A stretch of 64,000 bases of DNA from Candidatus Brocadia pituitae (GCA_017347445.1 AP021856.1:2922613-2986612), one strand, 5' to 3'. Positions 9,901 through 17,565 are shown, counted from the stretch's first letter. Translations and numbers: made by a program. Notes: a model not told the origin generated them from the sequence alone.

Positions 9901-9990
9901 ACGTGCATCAGTAAATTTAAAACGTCTGTTGAATTGGAGTCTGTAGGTGGATATGGGTATCCGTGGCCTGCAAGATGCTTCCAAAGTCAT
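6979..9990 (-). CDS. treY: Malto-oligosyltrehalose synthase (TreY)
   Basis: Converts the reducing-end alpha-1,4 bond of maltodextrins to an alpha-1,1 bond, giving maltooligosyltrehalose in the cytoplasm. This is a GH13 family enzyme. It opens with PISTYRLQFNRRF, followed by YASPYFKAKEGSLHGYD and the catalytic-barrel motifs ILDIVPNHM (near residue 95) and GLRVDHPDGL. Family segments STHDSKRSEDVRARI and SPGIPDFYQGTE are near the C-terminus. At 1003 residues it is long for TreY but within the range seen in planctomycetes and archaea. The start ATG follows GGAGGATTAAGA. It lies 74 bases downstream of treZ, so the two form an operon. A GGGG-CATT-CCCC stem followed by TTTTTT overlaps its stop codon. 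Confidence 0.96.
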   Translation of the reverse strand: MTLEASCRPRIPISTYRLQFNRRFKFTDARGVIPYLNQLGISDIYASPYFKAKEGSLHGYDIVAHDAINREIGTDEEYEELIRELGKYGMGQILDIVPNHMCIASKENVWWMDVLENGPSSVYADYFDINWEPVKIELKNKVLIPVLGDQYGNVLERQELKLVFENGDFFLSYYQHKFPIRPKTYIDILQHRGYELKSRLPPEDPHLNELLSIITALNHLPSPTEKNPGKITERYREKEIVKKRLRSLCHENPGIEDFINENVTIFNGIKGTHESFNLLDNLLNQQIYRLSQWSVATEEINYRRFFDINDLAAIRMENPFVFKETHKLIFKLIREGKVTGLRVDHPDGLYNPSEYFQRLQRNCFLYQRLDLPGYATEGSDKEAEILKQYNELLSTNPQMKAFYIIGEKIFIKGEKMPEDWPIFGTTGYVFLNSLNGIFVETAHAKIFDDIYYRFIKSKLNFQNVVYEKKKLIMEVIMSGEVNTLGHYLNQLSEKNRHTRDFTLNSLTNAIKEVIAFFPVYRSYMKPYEVTERDRKYIEIAVSKAKRKNPAMSESVFDFLKDVLVLKYPENFKDTDQREWLDFVMKFQQVTGPITAKGIEDTTFYIYNRLISLNEVGGSPERFGTPMETFHGQNIERSKFWPHTLSATSTHDSKRSEDVRARINVLSEIPDEWREHLTRWRRLNKKHIEVVEGQTVPDPNEEYLLYQTIIGVWPIEPMTVPEYDVFQKRIKDYLVKALREAKVNTSWINPNTNYENILKSFIEAILNTTRRNKFFKDFQTFQKKISHYGMYNSLSQTLLKITSPGIPDFYQGTEIWNFSLVDPDNRRLVDYNVRIKMLEELKMKELEMPLSELARELAINKDDGKIKLYLMYKALNYRKTQREMFERGEYAPLNAMGEKSHNVCSFMRKLGNSMLLVAVPRFSTRLIQQPESLPLGKDVWKDSCIIIPGAETGEKYRNIFTGEVVSTVSYKDAVILYLSEIFANFPVALLEQIGGHSPFFVKSL
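6996..7020 (-). terminator. Possible terminator inside the treY 3' end
   Basis: Reading the minus strand, GGGG CATT CCCC G is followed at once by six T residues, just before the treY stop. The stem is short (4-5 bp) but GC-only, so termination at or shortly after this point is possible. Confidence 0.35.
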
Positions 9991-10064
9991 TCTTAATCCT
10001 CCGGATTATTTTCTGTGCAATGAAATTGACTTCATTTTTAGCATAACATGAACACAAATACCAA

Positions 10065-11912
10065 CTAACTTTTTAAAATACTTACCTGAGATTTTCTGAT
10101 ATAGAGGGCAATGCTCCTGCCCCTCATAGTTATTTCACTCCCGGAAACAAGCTCAGAGGCAAGTACAGAACCAGGGCCAGACCATATTTGCTCTGAAGAG
10201 TCAATTGCCTTATTCCATACCCCCTCGGACAGAGGAGGCATACAGGCAACATCAAAGTAATTGAAATTTAAGGCCATCATTATCTGACTCGCATCCTTCC
10301 GGCGTATGATAAACAGAATTCTCTGTCTTTCGATAGTCTCTGCAAAAAGATTCCTCTTGTCAAGATTTGAAAGCGCCGGAAGAGTTTTTCTTAGCCTCAT
10401 CAGGTGTTTGTAAAAATCCAGCAAAATCTTGTAATTCCCCTGTTTTCTTTTTTCCCAGTCTATTTTTGATTTCAAATATGTCTCTGTACTTTGCGGGTCT
10501 GGCGGCTCGCCCTGCCATTTAAACTCACCAAACTCTTTCTTCCTTCCCTGACGTACAGCCTCGATAAGGTTAGGATCAGAATGGTTTGTAAAATAAAGAA
10601 ATGGGGCATCTTCCCCATACTCTTCTCCCATGAAGAGCAGGGGTATGTACGGGGAGAGAAGGACGGTCCCTGCCGCAAGTTTCAGCGCTTCAAACGATAC
10701 AAGTGCGCTGAGCCTTTCGCCCAGCATCCTGTTCCCGATCTGATCATGGTTTTGTGAAAAGACTACCATTTGTTTTGCAGTGATATCCTTTGAAGAATTG
10801 CCGTGGTTTTTCTTTCTAAAATGCGAATACTCTCCTGAGTAAACAAAGCCCTCTTTTAACGACTTCGCCAGATGCCCAATCTTTCCGAAATCAAGATAAT
10901 ATCCACGATTTTCACCAGTAAGAAGGGTATGAAGCGAGTGATGAAAATCATCACACCATACTGCGTCAATACCATACCCGCCGGATTCCCGTGATATGAC
11001 AACACGGGAATCATTTAAATCACTTTCAGCAATGAGGTAGTATTTCCTACCCGTTTTTTGAGAAAATGCTTCAACCCGTTCTGAAAGCTCAGCGAGAAAG
11101 TGTTTGTCTCCCTTATCGAATATGGCATGAACGGCGTCAATGCGAAGGGCATCCACATGATAATGACGAAACCAATAAATGGCATTATCTATAAAAAAAT
11201 TCCTCACCTCTCTGCTATATGCGGAGTCAAAATTTATTGCATCACCCCATGGCGTTTTATATTTATCCGTAAAGTAAGGCCCGAAGTCCCTCAAATAATT
11301 CCCTTCTGGCCCAAGATGGTTATATACGACGTCAAGAATGACAGCTATTCCTCTCCTGTGGCACTCGTTTACCAGATATTTAAGTTCCTCCGGTCCTCCA
11401 TAGGAATTTTGAACTGCATACGGATAGACACCATCATAGCCCCAGTTCCTTTCGCCGGGAAATTGAGAAACCGGCATGAATTCCAGGGTATTTATCCCGA
11501 TATCCCGTAATTCGTCAAGTCTGGGAATTATGGCAGCAAACGTTCCATCAGGCGTAAATGTGCCAACATGAAGTTCGTACATGATCATCTCGCTTAATGG
11601 AATACCCTGCCAGTTTCCCTCTGACCAGGCAAATGCGCCATGGTCAACGACTTGTGATGCTCCATGCACCCCTTGTGGTTGGTACTGTGATGCAGGGTCA
11701 GGTCTATCCTTTTCATCATTGAGACAATAAAAATATTTTGTAGCGGGGGTTACAACATCAATGGTTGTTCTCCAAAATCCTTCCTTATCCTTTTCCATGA
11801 GGATAATTTTTTCTTCGGGCGAAATTATCTTCAGCGCTACTTTACGAGGAAAAGGAGCCCAGAGATTAAACTCGTATTTTCCATTTTCTAAATAATTTAT
11901 CCCATGCTTCAT
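10065..11912 (-). CDS. treZ: Malto-oligosyltrehalose trehalohydrolase (TreZ)
   Basis: Releases trehalose from the product of TreY. The N-terminal 85 or so residues are the E-set/CBM48-like domain (YEFNLWAPFPRKVALKI). The GH13 barrel carries ELHVGTFTPDGTF, GVYPYAVQNSYGGPEELKYL, ILDVVYNHLGPEGNYL, the nucleophile motif LRIDAVHAI, the acid/base segment LIAESDLND, and SQNHDQIGNRMLGER. The 615-residue length is normal. A TTG one codon upstream is possible, but ATG at 11912 is preferred, preceded by AAAGGAA. Its promoter region contains an attC-like site (11991-12048) 79 bases upstream, which suggests that a gene cassette has been inserted between this operon and the ABC-transporter genes. Confidence 0.95.
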   Translation of the reverse strand: MKHGINYLENGKYEFNLWAPFPRKVALKIISPEEKIILMEKDKEGFWRTTIDVVTPATKYFYCLNDEKDRPDPASQYQPQGVHGASQVVDHGAFAWSEGNWQGIPLSEMIMYELHVGTFTPDGTFAAIIPRLDELRDIGINTLEFMPVSQFPGERNWGYDGVYPYAVQNSYGGPEELKYLVNECHRRGIAVILDVVYNHLGPEGNYLRDFGPYFTDKYKTPWGDAINFDSAYSREVRNFFIDNAIYWFRHYHVDALRIDAVHAIFDKGDKHFLAELSERVEAFSQKTGRKYYLIAESDLNDSRVVISRESGGYGIDAVWCDDFHHSLHTLLTGENRGYYLDFGKIGHLAKSLKEGFVYSGEYSHFRKKNHGNSSKDITAKQMVVFSQNHDQIGNRMLGERLSALVSFEALKLAAGTVLLSPYIPLLFMGEEYGEDAPFLYFTNHSDPNLIEAVRQGRKKEFGEFKWQGEPPDPQSTETYLKSKIDWEKRKQGNYKILLDFYKHLMRLRKTLPALSNLDKRNLFAETIERQRILFIIRRKDASQIMMALNFNYFDVACMPPLSEGVWNKAIDSSEQIWSGPGSVLASELVSGSEITMRGRSIALYIRKSQVSILKS

Positions 11913-11990
11913 CAAAAAAATTCCTTTGGAAATTGTATTATTATGAAGATACTATGTGAGAAGTGGAGTACGATATACAAGCTGAATTGC

Positions 11991-12048
11991 CGCGAACAAT
12001 CAAACTCAGTGGCGGGCAATTGCCGTCCGCTTGAGTGTTTTGTTAGGC
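11991..12048 (-). other. attC-like recombination site (site D), 58 bp
   Basis: Read on the minus strand it starts with a GCCTAAC core and ends with a GTTCGCG core. The two arms (AACAATCAAACTCAGTGGCG and, from the other side, AACAAAACACTCAAGCGGAC) pair almost completely, with a GGCAATTGCC centre. Length and architecture match classical integron attC (59-base) elements. It lies downstream of the HicBA pair, in cassette order. The outer core on the treZ side is degenerate. Confidence 0.7.
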
Positions 12049-12183
12049 ACTGTGTTGTTTTTGTCAAGTCAGTACCACCAGCATAGCTGGGGGTTTAGCT
12101 TCGTAGATATTGCTAACGTTTCTGCCACAAAAGAAGGGCAAGCCTTTGGATGATCAATCTATTGTTGCGGATTATCTTAGCCA

Positions 12184-12423
12184 TCAGGTCTTTTCATAAG
12201 CATTAAGGAAATCATTCCTTGAAATTCCCGATTGTGTGCAAATTGTACGAAGAGTCGAAGCTTTTATTTTCGGATGATTTGGTATGGTTAGAGGAGTTTT
12301 AGTTCCATCTGTGTTTATCCGTTCCATAGAAATATGCTCTCTTTCACGAATCATTTTGAATCCTAAAATCTCCAGTGATTTAACTACCTTCTGTTTTGAC
12401 GCATCAACCGGGAATTTAGGCAT
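12184..12423 (-). CDS. hicA: HicA-family toxin
   Basis: Small mRNA interferase toxin of a HicBA pair. The 79 residues show the double-stranded-RNA-binding-like fold of the family: LEILGFKMIREREHISM with the catalytic-position histidine, then LTIPNHPKIKASTLRTI and SGISRNDFL. The conserved GSHH is here REREHIS, so the glycine-serine is lost but the histidine is kept. Its start is 5 bases after the hicB stop; antitoxin-first order is the less common arrangement for Hic systems but is known. An attC-like site follows 136 bases downstream. Toxin-antitoxin cassettes are common in chromosomal integrons and help keep arrays stable. Confidence 0.85.
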   Translation of the reverse strand: MPKFPVDASKQKVVKSLEILGFKMIREREHISMERINTDGTKTPLTIPNHPKIKASTLRTICTQSGISRNDFLNAYEKT

Positions 12424-12428
12424 CCCGC

Positions 12429-12647
12429 TTACACTCCTGCCTCTGCAACAAAAGCTTCAAGAATTGGTGGATCGCTTTCAAAAACATCTTCTCCAAAAGA
12501 TTCAATATGAAAACGGATTGCAGATTTCACATCAGAAAGGGCTTCTTCATAGGTGTCACCTTGACCAACTACAACACCCTTTAAACCTAAAGGATAAGCA
12601 ACATAACCATCCGAATGTTTCTCAACAATAATTTTGTATTGTCTCAT
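12429..12647 (-). CDS. hicB: HicB-family antitoxin, short form
   Basis: Antitoxin partner of HicA. The 72 residues have the partial RNase H fold seen in short HicB proteins: YKIIVEKHSDGYVAYPLGLKG followed by GVVVGQGDTYEEALSDVKSAIRFHIESFGED. There is no C-terminal DNA-binding domain of the long HicB type, so autoregulation through this protein is uncertain. The start ATG is preceded by GAGGACG. It forms an operon with hicA and lies about 210 bases downstream of the sugar permease gene. Confidence 0.87.
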   Translation of the reverse strand: MRQYKIIVEKHSDGYVAYPLGLKGVVVGQGDTYEEALSDVKSAIRFHIESFGEDVFESDPPILEAFVAEAGV

Positions 12648-12858
12648 ATAATCGTCCTCATTTCCCTAAGAACATCATATTCCGCATTGACGGCGGCTTT
12701 CATGTTGTTTCCTTGTTTTATGACTAAATTGCTATGAATCTTATTTTGTTTATTTGCAAAATTATACCACTAATTGTCAAACAGCAATAGAGAAAATTGA
12801 GTTGAAATATGGAATATATTTATAGGGATAATAATCGAAACGATCCTGATGAGTGTAA

Positions 12859-13737
12859 TTAATTAACAGAACCATACATTGACTTGCAAGACGTTCTTGT
12901 GTAAAAGTAGCCAAATCCGGCTACCAGGAGTAAGATGATTACCGATATGGCAGCGCCCTGTCCAAAGTCGCCTTTGTAAAAAAAGAGTTTGTACGCATAC
13001 ACGGATATCGTTTCCGTTGAGCCGCCCGGTCCTCCGCCGGTGAGGACATACACGAGGTCAAATATCCTCATGGCATCAATCGCCCTGAAGAGAATGGCGA
13101 CACCCAATACCGGCAACAGCAATGGCAGGAAGATGAAACGAAGCCGTTGCCAGCTGCTTGCTCCATCAATAACAGACGCCTTGTACATTTCCTGAGGAAT
13201 GGCAGAGAGGCCTGCTAAGACAATAATGGCTACAAACGGAGTCGTCTTCCACACATCCACAACGACAATTGAAAAAAAGGCCAACCATGGCTTCCCAAGC
13301 CAGTTTATCTGATCTATTCCTATGCCTTGTAGGAGATAGTTTACGATACCCAGGTTATAGTCAAAGATCCACTGCCACATCCTGGCGGTGACCACCGTTG
13401 GAATTGTCCATGGAACAAGGATAAGGATTCTCAAAAGGTTACTAACGGGTGATGGCCGGTTCATCATGAGTCCCAGACACAACCCAAGAATCGTTTCCAG
13501 GGATATCGAAACAAAGGTAAATGAAAGGGTAAAAAAAAGCGCGTACCAAAAACGGGAGTGCGTCAGAATTGCCTGATAATTATAAAGTCCTGCAAAATTT
13601 TTCTCCGGCAGAATGAGTTTCGCATTCTTGAACGATAAGATGAGGGTCTCAATAAATGGGATAAAATTAAATGCCAGTACCAGCATTATGCCGGGTAGTA
13701 AAAACAGATAGGGCAGTTTAGTTTTTTGTAAAATCAC
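12859..13737 (-). CDS. Sugar ABC transporter permease, MalF/UgpA type
   Basis: Inner-membrane permease of a carbohydrate ABC importer. It has six predicted hydrophobic segments in 292 residues, and the EAA cytoplasmic loop (EMYKASVIDGASSWQRLRFI, residues about 190-210) that docks on the ATPase. A GTG start at 13737 overlaps the end of the binding-protein gene by 20 bases, showing translational coupling. The MalG-type permease and MalK-type ATPase of the same system are 8-10 kb away on the same strand, with cassette-like genes in between. TreZ/TreY next door suggest maltodextrin or trehalose as the substrate; this is inference. Confidence 0.92.
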   Translation of the reverse strand: MILQKTKLPYLFLLPGIMLVLAFNFIPFIETLILSFKNAKLILPEKNFAGLYNYQAILTHSRFWYALFFTLSFTFVSISLETILGLCLGLMMNRPSPVSNLLRILILVPWTIPTVVTARMWQWIFDYNLGIVNYLLQGIGIDQINWLGKPWLAFFSIVVVDVWKTTPFVAIIVLAGLSAIPQEMYKASVIDGASSWQRLRFIFLPLLLPVLGVAILFRAIDAMRIFDLVYVLTGGGPGGSTETISVYAYKLFFYKGDFGQGAAISVIILLLVAGFGYFYTRTSCKSMYGSVN

Positions 13738-14998
13738 GTTTTATCCCTTCGAGTTTTACTTTCATGGTCATTAATGCCTCTTCGCTACTTGTTTGATTTG
13801 ACAGTACCTTGTTAACGTGTTTCTGCAAAATATCGCTTATCCACTGGTAATAGGGAACGTTCGGTCGTATTTGGACATCGTGTAACGCCGATTCAACGAC
13901 GGGCAGGAAAGGCAATTTATCAACCAGTTCCTGGTCTTTATACAATGCTGTTCTGGATGGCATCCATGACGCATGCATGGCCAATTCCTTTTGTGCTTCA
14001 TGTGAAGTTAAAAAATGAATCAACTGCCATGCCTGTTCCTTTTTCCCAGAATACGCATTGATAGCGAGATGCCAGCCACCATACACCGATGCCGGTTTTC
14101 CATCAGAAAACCGGGGGAGCCGGGATACGCCTACCTTGCCCCTCATTGAGGGATCTTCCTGGCATAATCCCCACACATATGTCCAGTTTCTTAAAAACAG
14201 GGCTTTTCCCTGTTGAAAGAGATGCCGGGACGACTCTTCCTCAAGTTCACTGTAAGTGTTTTGCGGAGATACACGGCATTTCCATATCAAATCACGCATC
14301 AGATCAAGCGCCATGGTGTTGCGCTCGGAATCGATGATGATATTTCCAGGACTGTCGATGATTCCACCATTTATGCTGCCAATGAATTCAATAAAGTTGC
14401 AGATCAATCCTTCATATTGTTTTCCCTGCCAGAGATACCCGTACACTGATTCAGACGCTGAGATTTGTGTGCAGAGCTCAATAAGGTCATTCCACGTGTC
14501 GGGCGGATGCATATGATACTTTTCCAACAGGTCTTTTCTGTAGTATAAAAGGCCGACATTGGCATTCCAGGGTATGGCATATAAGGCGCCCTGAAAGACG
14601 TTTGTTTCTTCCATCACCGGAAGAAAGGACGTCCGGTCTTCTTTGTCCATACGATTTTCAAGAGATTCCAGCCATCCGGCAGATGCAAATTCAGCTATCC
14701 AGATAGTATCAATTCTCATGATATCAAAACTTTTGTTTTTCGCTCCCAGGGCGGTAAGGTAATAATGATGCTGCTGATCTGTGGGAGCGGGAAGTGCATT
14801 TATGGTGACTTTTATGGTGGGATTTTTTGCTTCAAATTGTTCTATAAGGGTTTTTATAGCCCTGATTTCTTCTGTACCGGCTCCGATAGTGAAAACCAAC
14901 TCGTCCATTTTTTCCGTCCGTAAGAATGCATAGGCAATCCACACCCCAACCAGGACATAAACAAACACGATAATTGTTCTTTTTGGATTAAATTCCAC
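13718..14998 (-). CDS. Sugar ABC transporter substrate-binding protein, membrane-anchored
   Basis: Extracytoplasmic sugar-binding protein of the MalE/LpqY type. The N-terminus has an uncleaved-looking membrane anchor (IIVFVYVLVGVWIAYAFL, residues about 9-26) without a lipobox cysteine. The mature part shows the cluster-1 binding-protein features: LIEQFEAKNPTIKV, DIMRIDTIWIAEFASAGWLESL and YAIPWNANVGLLYYRKDLL. The start is GTG at 14998, preceded by GGAAG; its promoter and first 44 codons are duplicated at 19688-19895. It is coupled to the MalF-type permease. An attC-like end abuts its upstream region at 15068. Confidence 0.92.
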   Translation of the reverse strand: MEFNPKRTIIVFVYVLVGVWIAYAFLRTEKMDELVFTIGAGTEEIRAIKTLIEQFEAKNPTIKVTINALPAPTDQQHHYYLTALGAKNKSFDIMRIDTIWIAEFASAGWLESLENRMDKEDRTSFLPVMEETNVFQGALYAIPWNANVGLLYYRKDLLEKYHMHPPDTWNDLIELCTQISASESVYGYLWQGKQYEGLICNFIEFIGSINGGIIDSPGNIIIDSERNTMALDLMRDLIWKCRVSPQNTYSELEEESSRHLFQQGKALFLRNWTYVWGLCQEDPSMRGKVGVSRLPRFSDGKPASVYGGWHLAINAYSGKKEQAWQLIHFLTSHEAQKELAMHASWMPSRTALYKDQELVDKLPFLPVVESALHDVQIRPNVPYYQWISDILQKHVNKVLSNQTSSEEALMTMKVKLEGIKRDFTKN

Positions 14999-15075
14999 GG
15001 TGGACTTCCATAGGAAACCTTAATTGTAAAAGGCGGGGGGCGTAGTAAGTGTTTTATTTAAGTATTTCCCCAACG
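14871..15075. repeat. Direct repeat L: binding-protein promoter and 5' end
   Basis: About 205 bases that match 19696-19895 at roughly 85 percent by eye. They comprise the first 42 codons of the sugar-binding-protein gene and about 75 bases upstream. Shared stretches include CCAACCAGGACATAAACAAA and TAAATTCCACGGTGGACTTC. Both copies end at an attC-like core (CCCCAAC here, CCCCTAAC in the other), so the duplication boundary coincides with a presumed cassette boundary. Confidence 0.9.
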
Positions 15076-15196
15076 ACCACATCATGGATGCACACCATGA
15101 AGTACGTCAAAAGGCAATAAAACCGATTTAGTTACCACAAAACAATCCATGCCAAAAAGGTCTTTTCTGGTGTGCATTCCAATGCATGTGATTATT
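15068..15196 (-). other. attC-like site (site F), long-loop type
   Basis: Arms AACGACCACATCATGGATGC and, from the far side, AATAATCACATGCATTGGAA pair imperfectly, continuing through GCACACC on both sides of a loop of about 60 bases. The total length of about 129 bp is within the range of long attC sites such as the Vibrio repeats. The minus-strand end core is GTTGGGG; the other core is degenerate. It lies directly after the DUF3786 gene and before the binding-protein promoter. Confidence 0.45.
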
Positions 15197-15205
15197 ATCA
15201 AACCA

Positions 15206-15787
15206 TCAGCCATAGATCTCATCGGCATTCATATAAGATACGGCCCGCGCAACAACTTCCGCCAATACTACTATGTCCTCAACACAGAATATCTTCGTTA
15301 TGGTTTTGTCAAAAAGGATATTTGCCTCAGGGCCAAACTCTTCATCCGCTTCCCAGAGTTCAATTAGTATTGGGACACCTTCAAATGCTTCAATTACAAT
15401 TGCTGCGTCTGCGCGGTTTGCCTTTTTAGCAGGTAAATTATGCAACACTGAAAATATATTGAATATATTATCCCCATACCTTTTCAGTATCACATCAGTA
15501 GATCGCTTCTTAAACACATCGGCAAATCTGTTTATAGAGGAGAGGCCATTAAAACTGAGATATTCTCCACTTACTACCGGTAAACCAGTTATTTTTTGCG
15601 ATAAATAATGAAGGATTAGGACCGTTCTGTGATCCTCTACTGGTGTATTATTGGGCAACGATAATACTTGGCGGAGCTTACAATTAACCATGTACTCATC
15701 ACCAAGAAATTTGACCTTGTTATTATCTGATATACTCGAACCTGAGAGGTTATCCCAAGATCTTTTTATTGCTGACTCAAATTTCAT
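15206..15787 (-). CDS. DUF3786-family protein
   Basis: Cytoplasmic protein of unknown function. Recognisable DUF3786 features in 193 residues are VKFLGDEYMVNCK, a central ILHYLSQKITGLPVVSGEYLSF, and the acidic block PILIELWEADEEFGPEANILFD near residue 155, followed by a conserved EDIVVLAE. The family is found mainly in strict anaerobes, sometimes near corrinoid or acetyl-CoA pathway genes; neither is present here. It lies between two attC-like sites (15068-15196 and 15812-15884) on the same strand, so it looks like a gene cassette. The ATG at 15787 has no clear Shine-Dalgarno. Confidence 0.78.
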   Translation of the reverse strand: MKFESAIKRSWDNLSGSSISDNNKVKFLGDEYMVNCKLRQVLSLPNNTPVEDHRTVLILHYLSQKITGLPVVSGEYLSFNGLSSINRFADVFKKRSTDVILKRYGDNIFNIFSVLHNLPAKKANRADAAIVIEAFEGVPILIELWEADEEFGPEANILFDKTITKIFCVEDIVVLAEVVARAVSYMNADEIYG

Positions 15788-15811
15788 GTCGAAGATTGTG
15801 CCATTTCTGTT

Positions 15812-15884
15812 TGATAACGCTTGAACTCAGATGCCAACAGCCCGCGTAGCGGGATGGCAGTCAGCTGCAACGATTTGTTAGAGC
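15812..15884 (-). other. attC-like recombination site (site B), 73 bp
   Basis: On the minus strand it reads CTCTAACAAATCGTTGCAGC, then inner arms TGCCATCCCGC and GCGGGCTGTTGGCA, then GAGTTCAAGCGTTATC. Outer and inner arms pair with a few unpaired bases, as expected of attC. It begins 27 bases after the RidA stop codon. The second core is GTTATCA rather than the consensus GTTRRRY. Confidence 0.65.
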
Positions 15885-15910
15885 ATATAAGGCTTTAGCC
15901 TCTCTAAGTC

Positions 15911-16333
15911 TCAAGTATTATTTTCAATAATTGCAGTAACACGTATTTCTACACGCATCTTTGGATCACCCAACGAAGGAACTCCAATACATGTCCAAAT
16001 AGGTGCCCGACTACCCATATGTTTCCTGAATTGATCCGTCATTGTAGAAAGATGGTCATCTCCAATGAAATCGGGTGCGGTAGGTACATGATAGGAGTTT
16101 ACATGAACAACATCTTTCCATGATGCTCCTGCCATGGCAAGTGTGCGTTCCACATTTTCAAATGCCTGAGTTATTTCTTCTTCAATAGACTCAGGAAACT
16201 CCCAATCGTTATTCCAGCCACCTTGCCCGGAAGTTTCAACCCGGTTTCCGTCTCTGAAGGCCTGGGAATAATGAAATTTCTCCAAGTTTCTGTCGCCGTA
16301 ACCAGGGGTAACAAAAAATTCAACCTTACTCAT
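15911..16333 (-). CDS. RidA/YjgF-family protein
   Basis: Member of the Rid family, which in its RidA branch hydrolyses reactive enamine/imine intermediates. The 140 residues match the fold: HYSQAFRDGNRVETSGQGGW at the start, ITQAFENVERTLAMAGASWKDVVHVNSYHV, and at the end APIWTCIGVPSLGDPKMRVEIRVTAI. The usual catalytic arginine segment is present as KMRVEI, in place of the more typical R-V-E-I-E context. AAGGAG precedes the ATG. The gene is enclosed by attC-like sites at 16366-16446 and 15812-15884 and is on the same strand as its neighbours, which fits a mobile cassette. Confidence 0.88.
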   Translation of the reverse strand: MSKVEFFVTPGYGDRNLEKFHYSQAFRDGNRVETSGQGGWNNDWEFPESIEEEITQAFENVERTLAMAGASWKDVVHVNSYHVPTAPDFIGDDHLSTMTDQFRKHMGSRAPIWTCIGVPSLGDPKMRVEIRVTAIIENNT

Positions 16334-16365
16334 ATCAATTTCTCCTTAGAAATAACTGGCGCCAG

Positions 16366-16446
16366 CTCTAACGTTCGCCATAACCGGCGTGCAAAAGCAG
16401 AGCGAATCGGCGCTTTTGCGCGTCCGCGTTGATGGCGTTGTTAGGC
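16366..16446 (-). other. attC-like recombination site (site A), 81 bp
   Basis: Minus strand: GCCTAACAACGCCATCAACG opens the site and CCGGTTATGGCGAACGTTAG closes it, with a central stem GCGCAAAAGCGCC...GCTTTTGCACGC. The first core GCCTAAC contains the TAA stop codon of the YrbG-type gene, a hallmark of cassette ORFs running into their attC. This is the most canonical of the sites seen in the window. Confidence 0.78.
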
Positions 16447-17370
16447 TGCTTGCCTTTGAATGATAGTGACGAGATAAACAGCATATAACACCAGCAACAG
16501 AATACCCCGCCTGCGTTCAATGAAACCGGCGCGCGCGGGATAAGTGAATGCCAAAGCGACCAAACCAAATACTAATGCAATGGCAACCTCACGCCATGCA
16601 ACGGTAATAGGATGAATAGTAGCCGCAACCGCGACAATAAAAATGCCGTTAAAAATATTACTGCCAAGAATGGTTCCCAAGCCCATTTCGTCGTGCCCCC
16701 GAAGCTTGGCTATAACAGTTGTTGCGAGTTCGGGTACGGACGTGCCAACAGCCACAATGGTTGCCCCAATAATGAATTCATCTATTCCGAAGGCTATGGC
16801 AATGCCTCTTGCACCCGCCACAATGAAATTTCCGGCGGTGACCAGAAAGGCAAGGCCGACAACACAGGAAAGAACAACCAACCATCCGCGATGTTCCCCA
16901 AGCACCTCTTCTGCGGCACTGCGTTGTTTTCGTGCCTCAATAACCGCTGCCACAAGCCATGCGACAAACATGCTTAACATCAGCAGGCCGTCGATTCTAG
17001 ATAGCTCACCATCCAGAAACAGAACACCCGTGACAATAGGAACTAAAAGTGCAACAGGAAAATCACGCTTCACGCTCTCACGGGGGCACTGAATTCCAGA
17101 AATTACCAACGCAAGCGCGAGGATCAGGGCCACATTTACAACATTACTGCCGAGGGCGTCGCCGAGCGCGATTTGAGGTTTTCCGGCAAGAGCAGCATTT
17201 ATTGAGACTGATAGTTCCGGGCTTGATGTGGCGAATGCGGCCACGGTTGCCCCGATGATGCCCGGAGAAATACGCGCCCAATGCGCAAGTCCAACCGCAC
17301 CGCGAACAAAAAGCTCGCCGCCGATACCGGCGCACACAACACCAAAAATTAGAGCCATGTAATCGTTCAT
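16441..17370 (-). CDS. CaCA-family cation exchanger, YrbG type
   Basis: Inner-membrane calcium/sodium:cation exchanger. There are two homologous halves with the alpha-repeat motifs AFATSSPELSVSINAALAG...GDALGSNVVN and AVGTSVPELATTVIAKLRG...GTILGSNIFN, and about ten hydrophobic segments in 309 residues. I place the start at ATG 17370; an upstream TTG at 17400 would begin within the recombination core. The stop codon lies inside an attC core. It is the first gene after the broken integrase, so it would be the first cassette of the array. Its sequence is richer in GC than the flanking operon, by eye. Confidence 0.9.
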   Translation of the reverse strand: MNDYMALIFGVVCAGIGGELFVRGAVGLAHWARISPGIIGATVAAFATSSPELSVSINAALAGKPQIALGDALGSNVVNVALILALALVISGIQCPRESVKRDFPVALLVPIVTGVLFLDGELSRIDGLLMLSMFVAWLVAAVIEARKQRSAAEEVLGEHRGWLVVLSCVVGLAFLVTAGNFIVAGARGIAIAFGIDEFIIGATIVAVGTSVPELATTVIAKLRGHDEMGLGTILGSNIFNGIFIVAVAATIHPITVAWREVAIALVFGLVALAFTYPARAGFIERRRGILLLVLYAVYLVTIIQRQAA

Positions 17371-17391
17371 TGCGACTCGGATTGTTAAGCA

Positions 17392-17452
17392 GCCTAACAA
17401 TTATTAGACTGGTCATTATAACCACCCCCGGCATGCGGGGCTGTCAGTCTAT
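17392..17452 (-). other. attI- or attC-like site beside the integrase gene (site C)
   Basis: On the minus strand a stem with arms AGACTG and CAGTCT and inner GCCCCGCATGCCGGGG is followed by ATTGTTAGGC, a GTTRRRY core. No clear opposite core is seen, so this is either the primary attI site or a decayed attC. It lies 98 bases downstream of the integrase pseudogene stop and directly upstream of the YrbG-type gene. Confidence 0.5.
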
Positions 17453-17523
17453 TACGCCGGTATTTTGGATATAAAAATCTCATTATCTCATTTACCCCCA
17501 TTATGTTGCGCAGAATTGTTATG

Positions 17524-17565
17524 AAAAGCGGTGTCTTAGGCTGATCAGCCTAAGACACCGCTTTT
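17524..17565. terminator. Perfect 42-bp palindrome, terminator of the integrase gene
   Basis: A perfect inverted repeat centred on TGA|TCA, with arms AAAAGCGGTGTCTTAGGC and its complement. On both strands it ends in TTTT, so it can act as a bidirectional Rho-independent terminator. It covers the integrase stop codon (TAG at 17550-17552) and separates integrase transcription from the cassettes. Confidence 0.75.

Noticed and set aside
12056-12110. CACCAGCATAGCTGGGGG hairpin as an IS200/IS605 end
   Set aside because: Only one short stem and no transposase or second end; not enough to call an element.
12284-12631. Plus-strand ORF across hicA/hicB
   Set aside because: Shadow of the toxin-antitoxin pair, whose family motifs are clear on the other strand.
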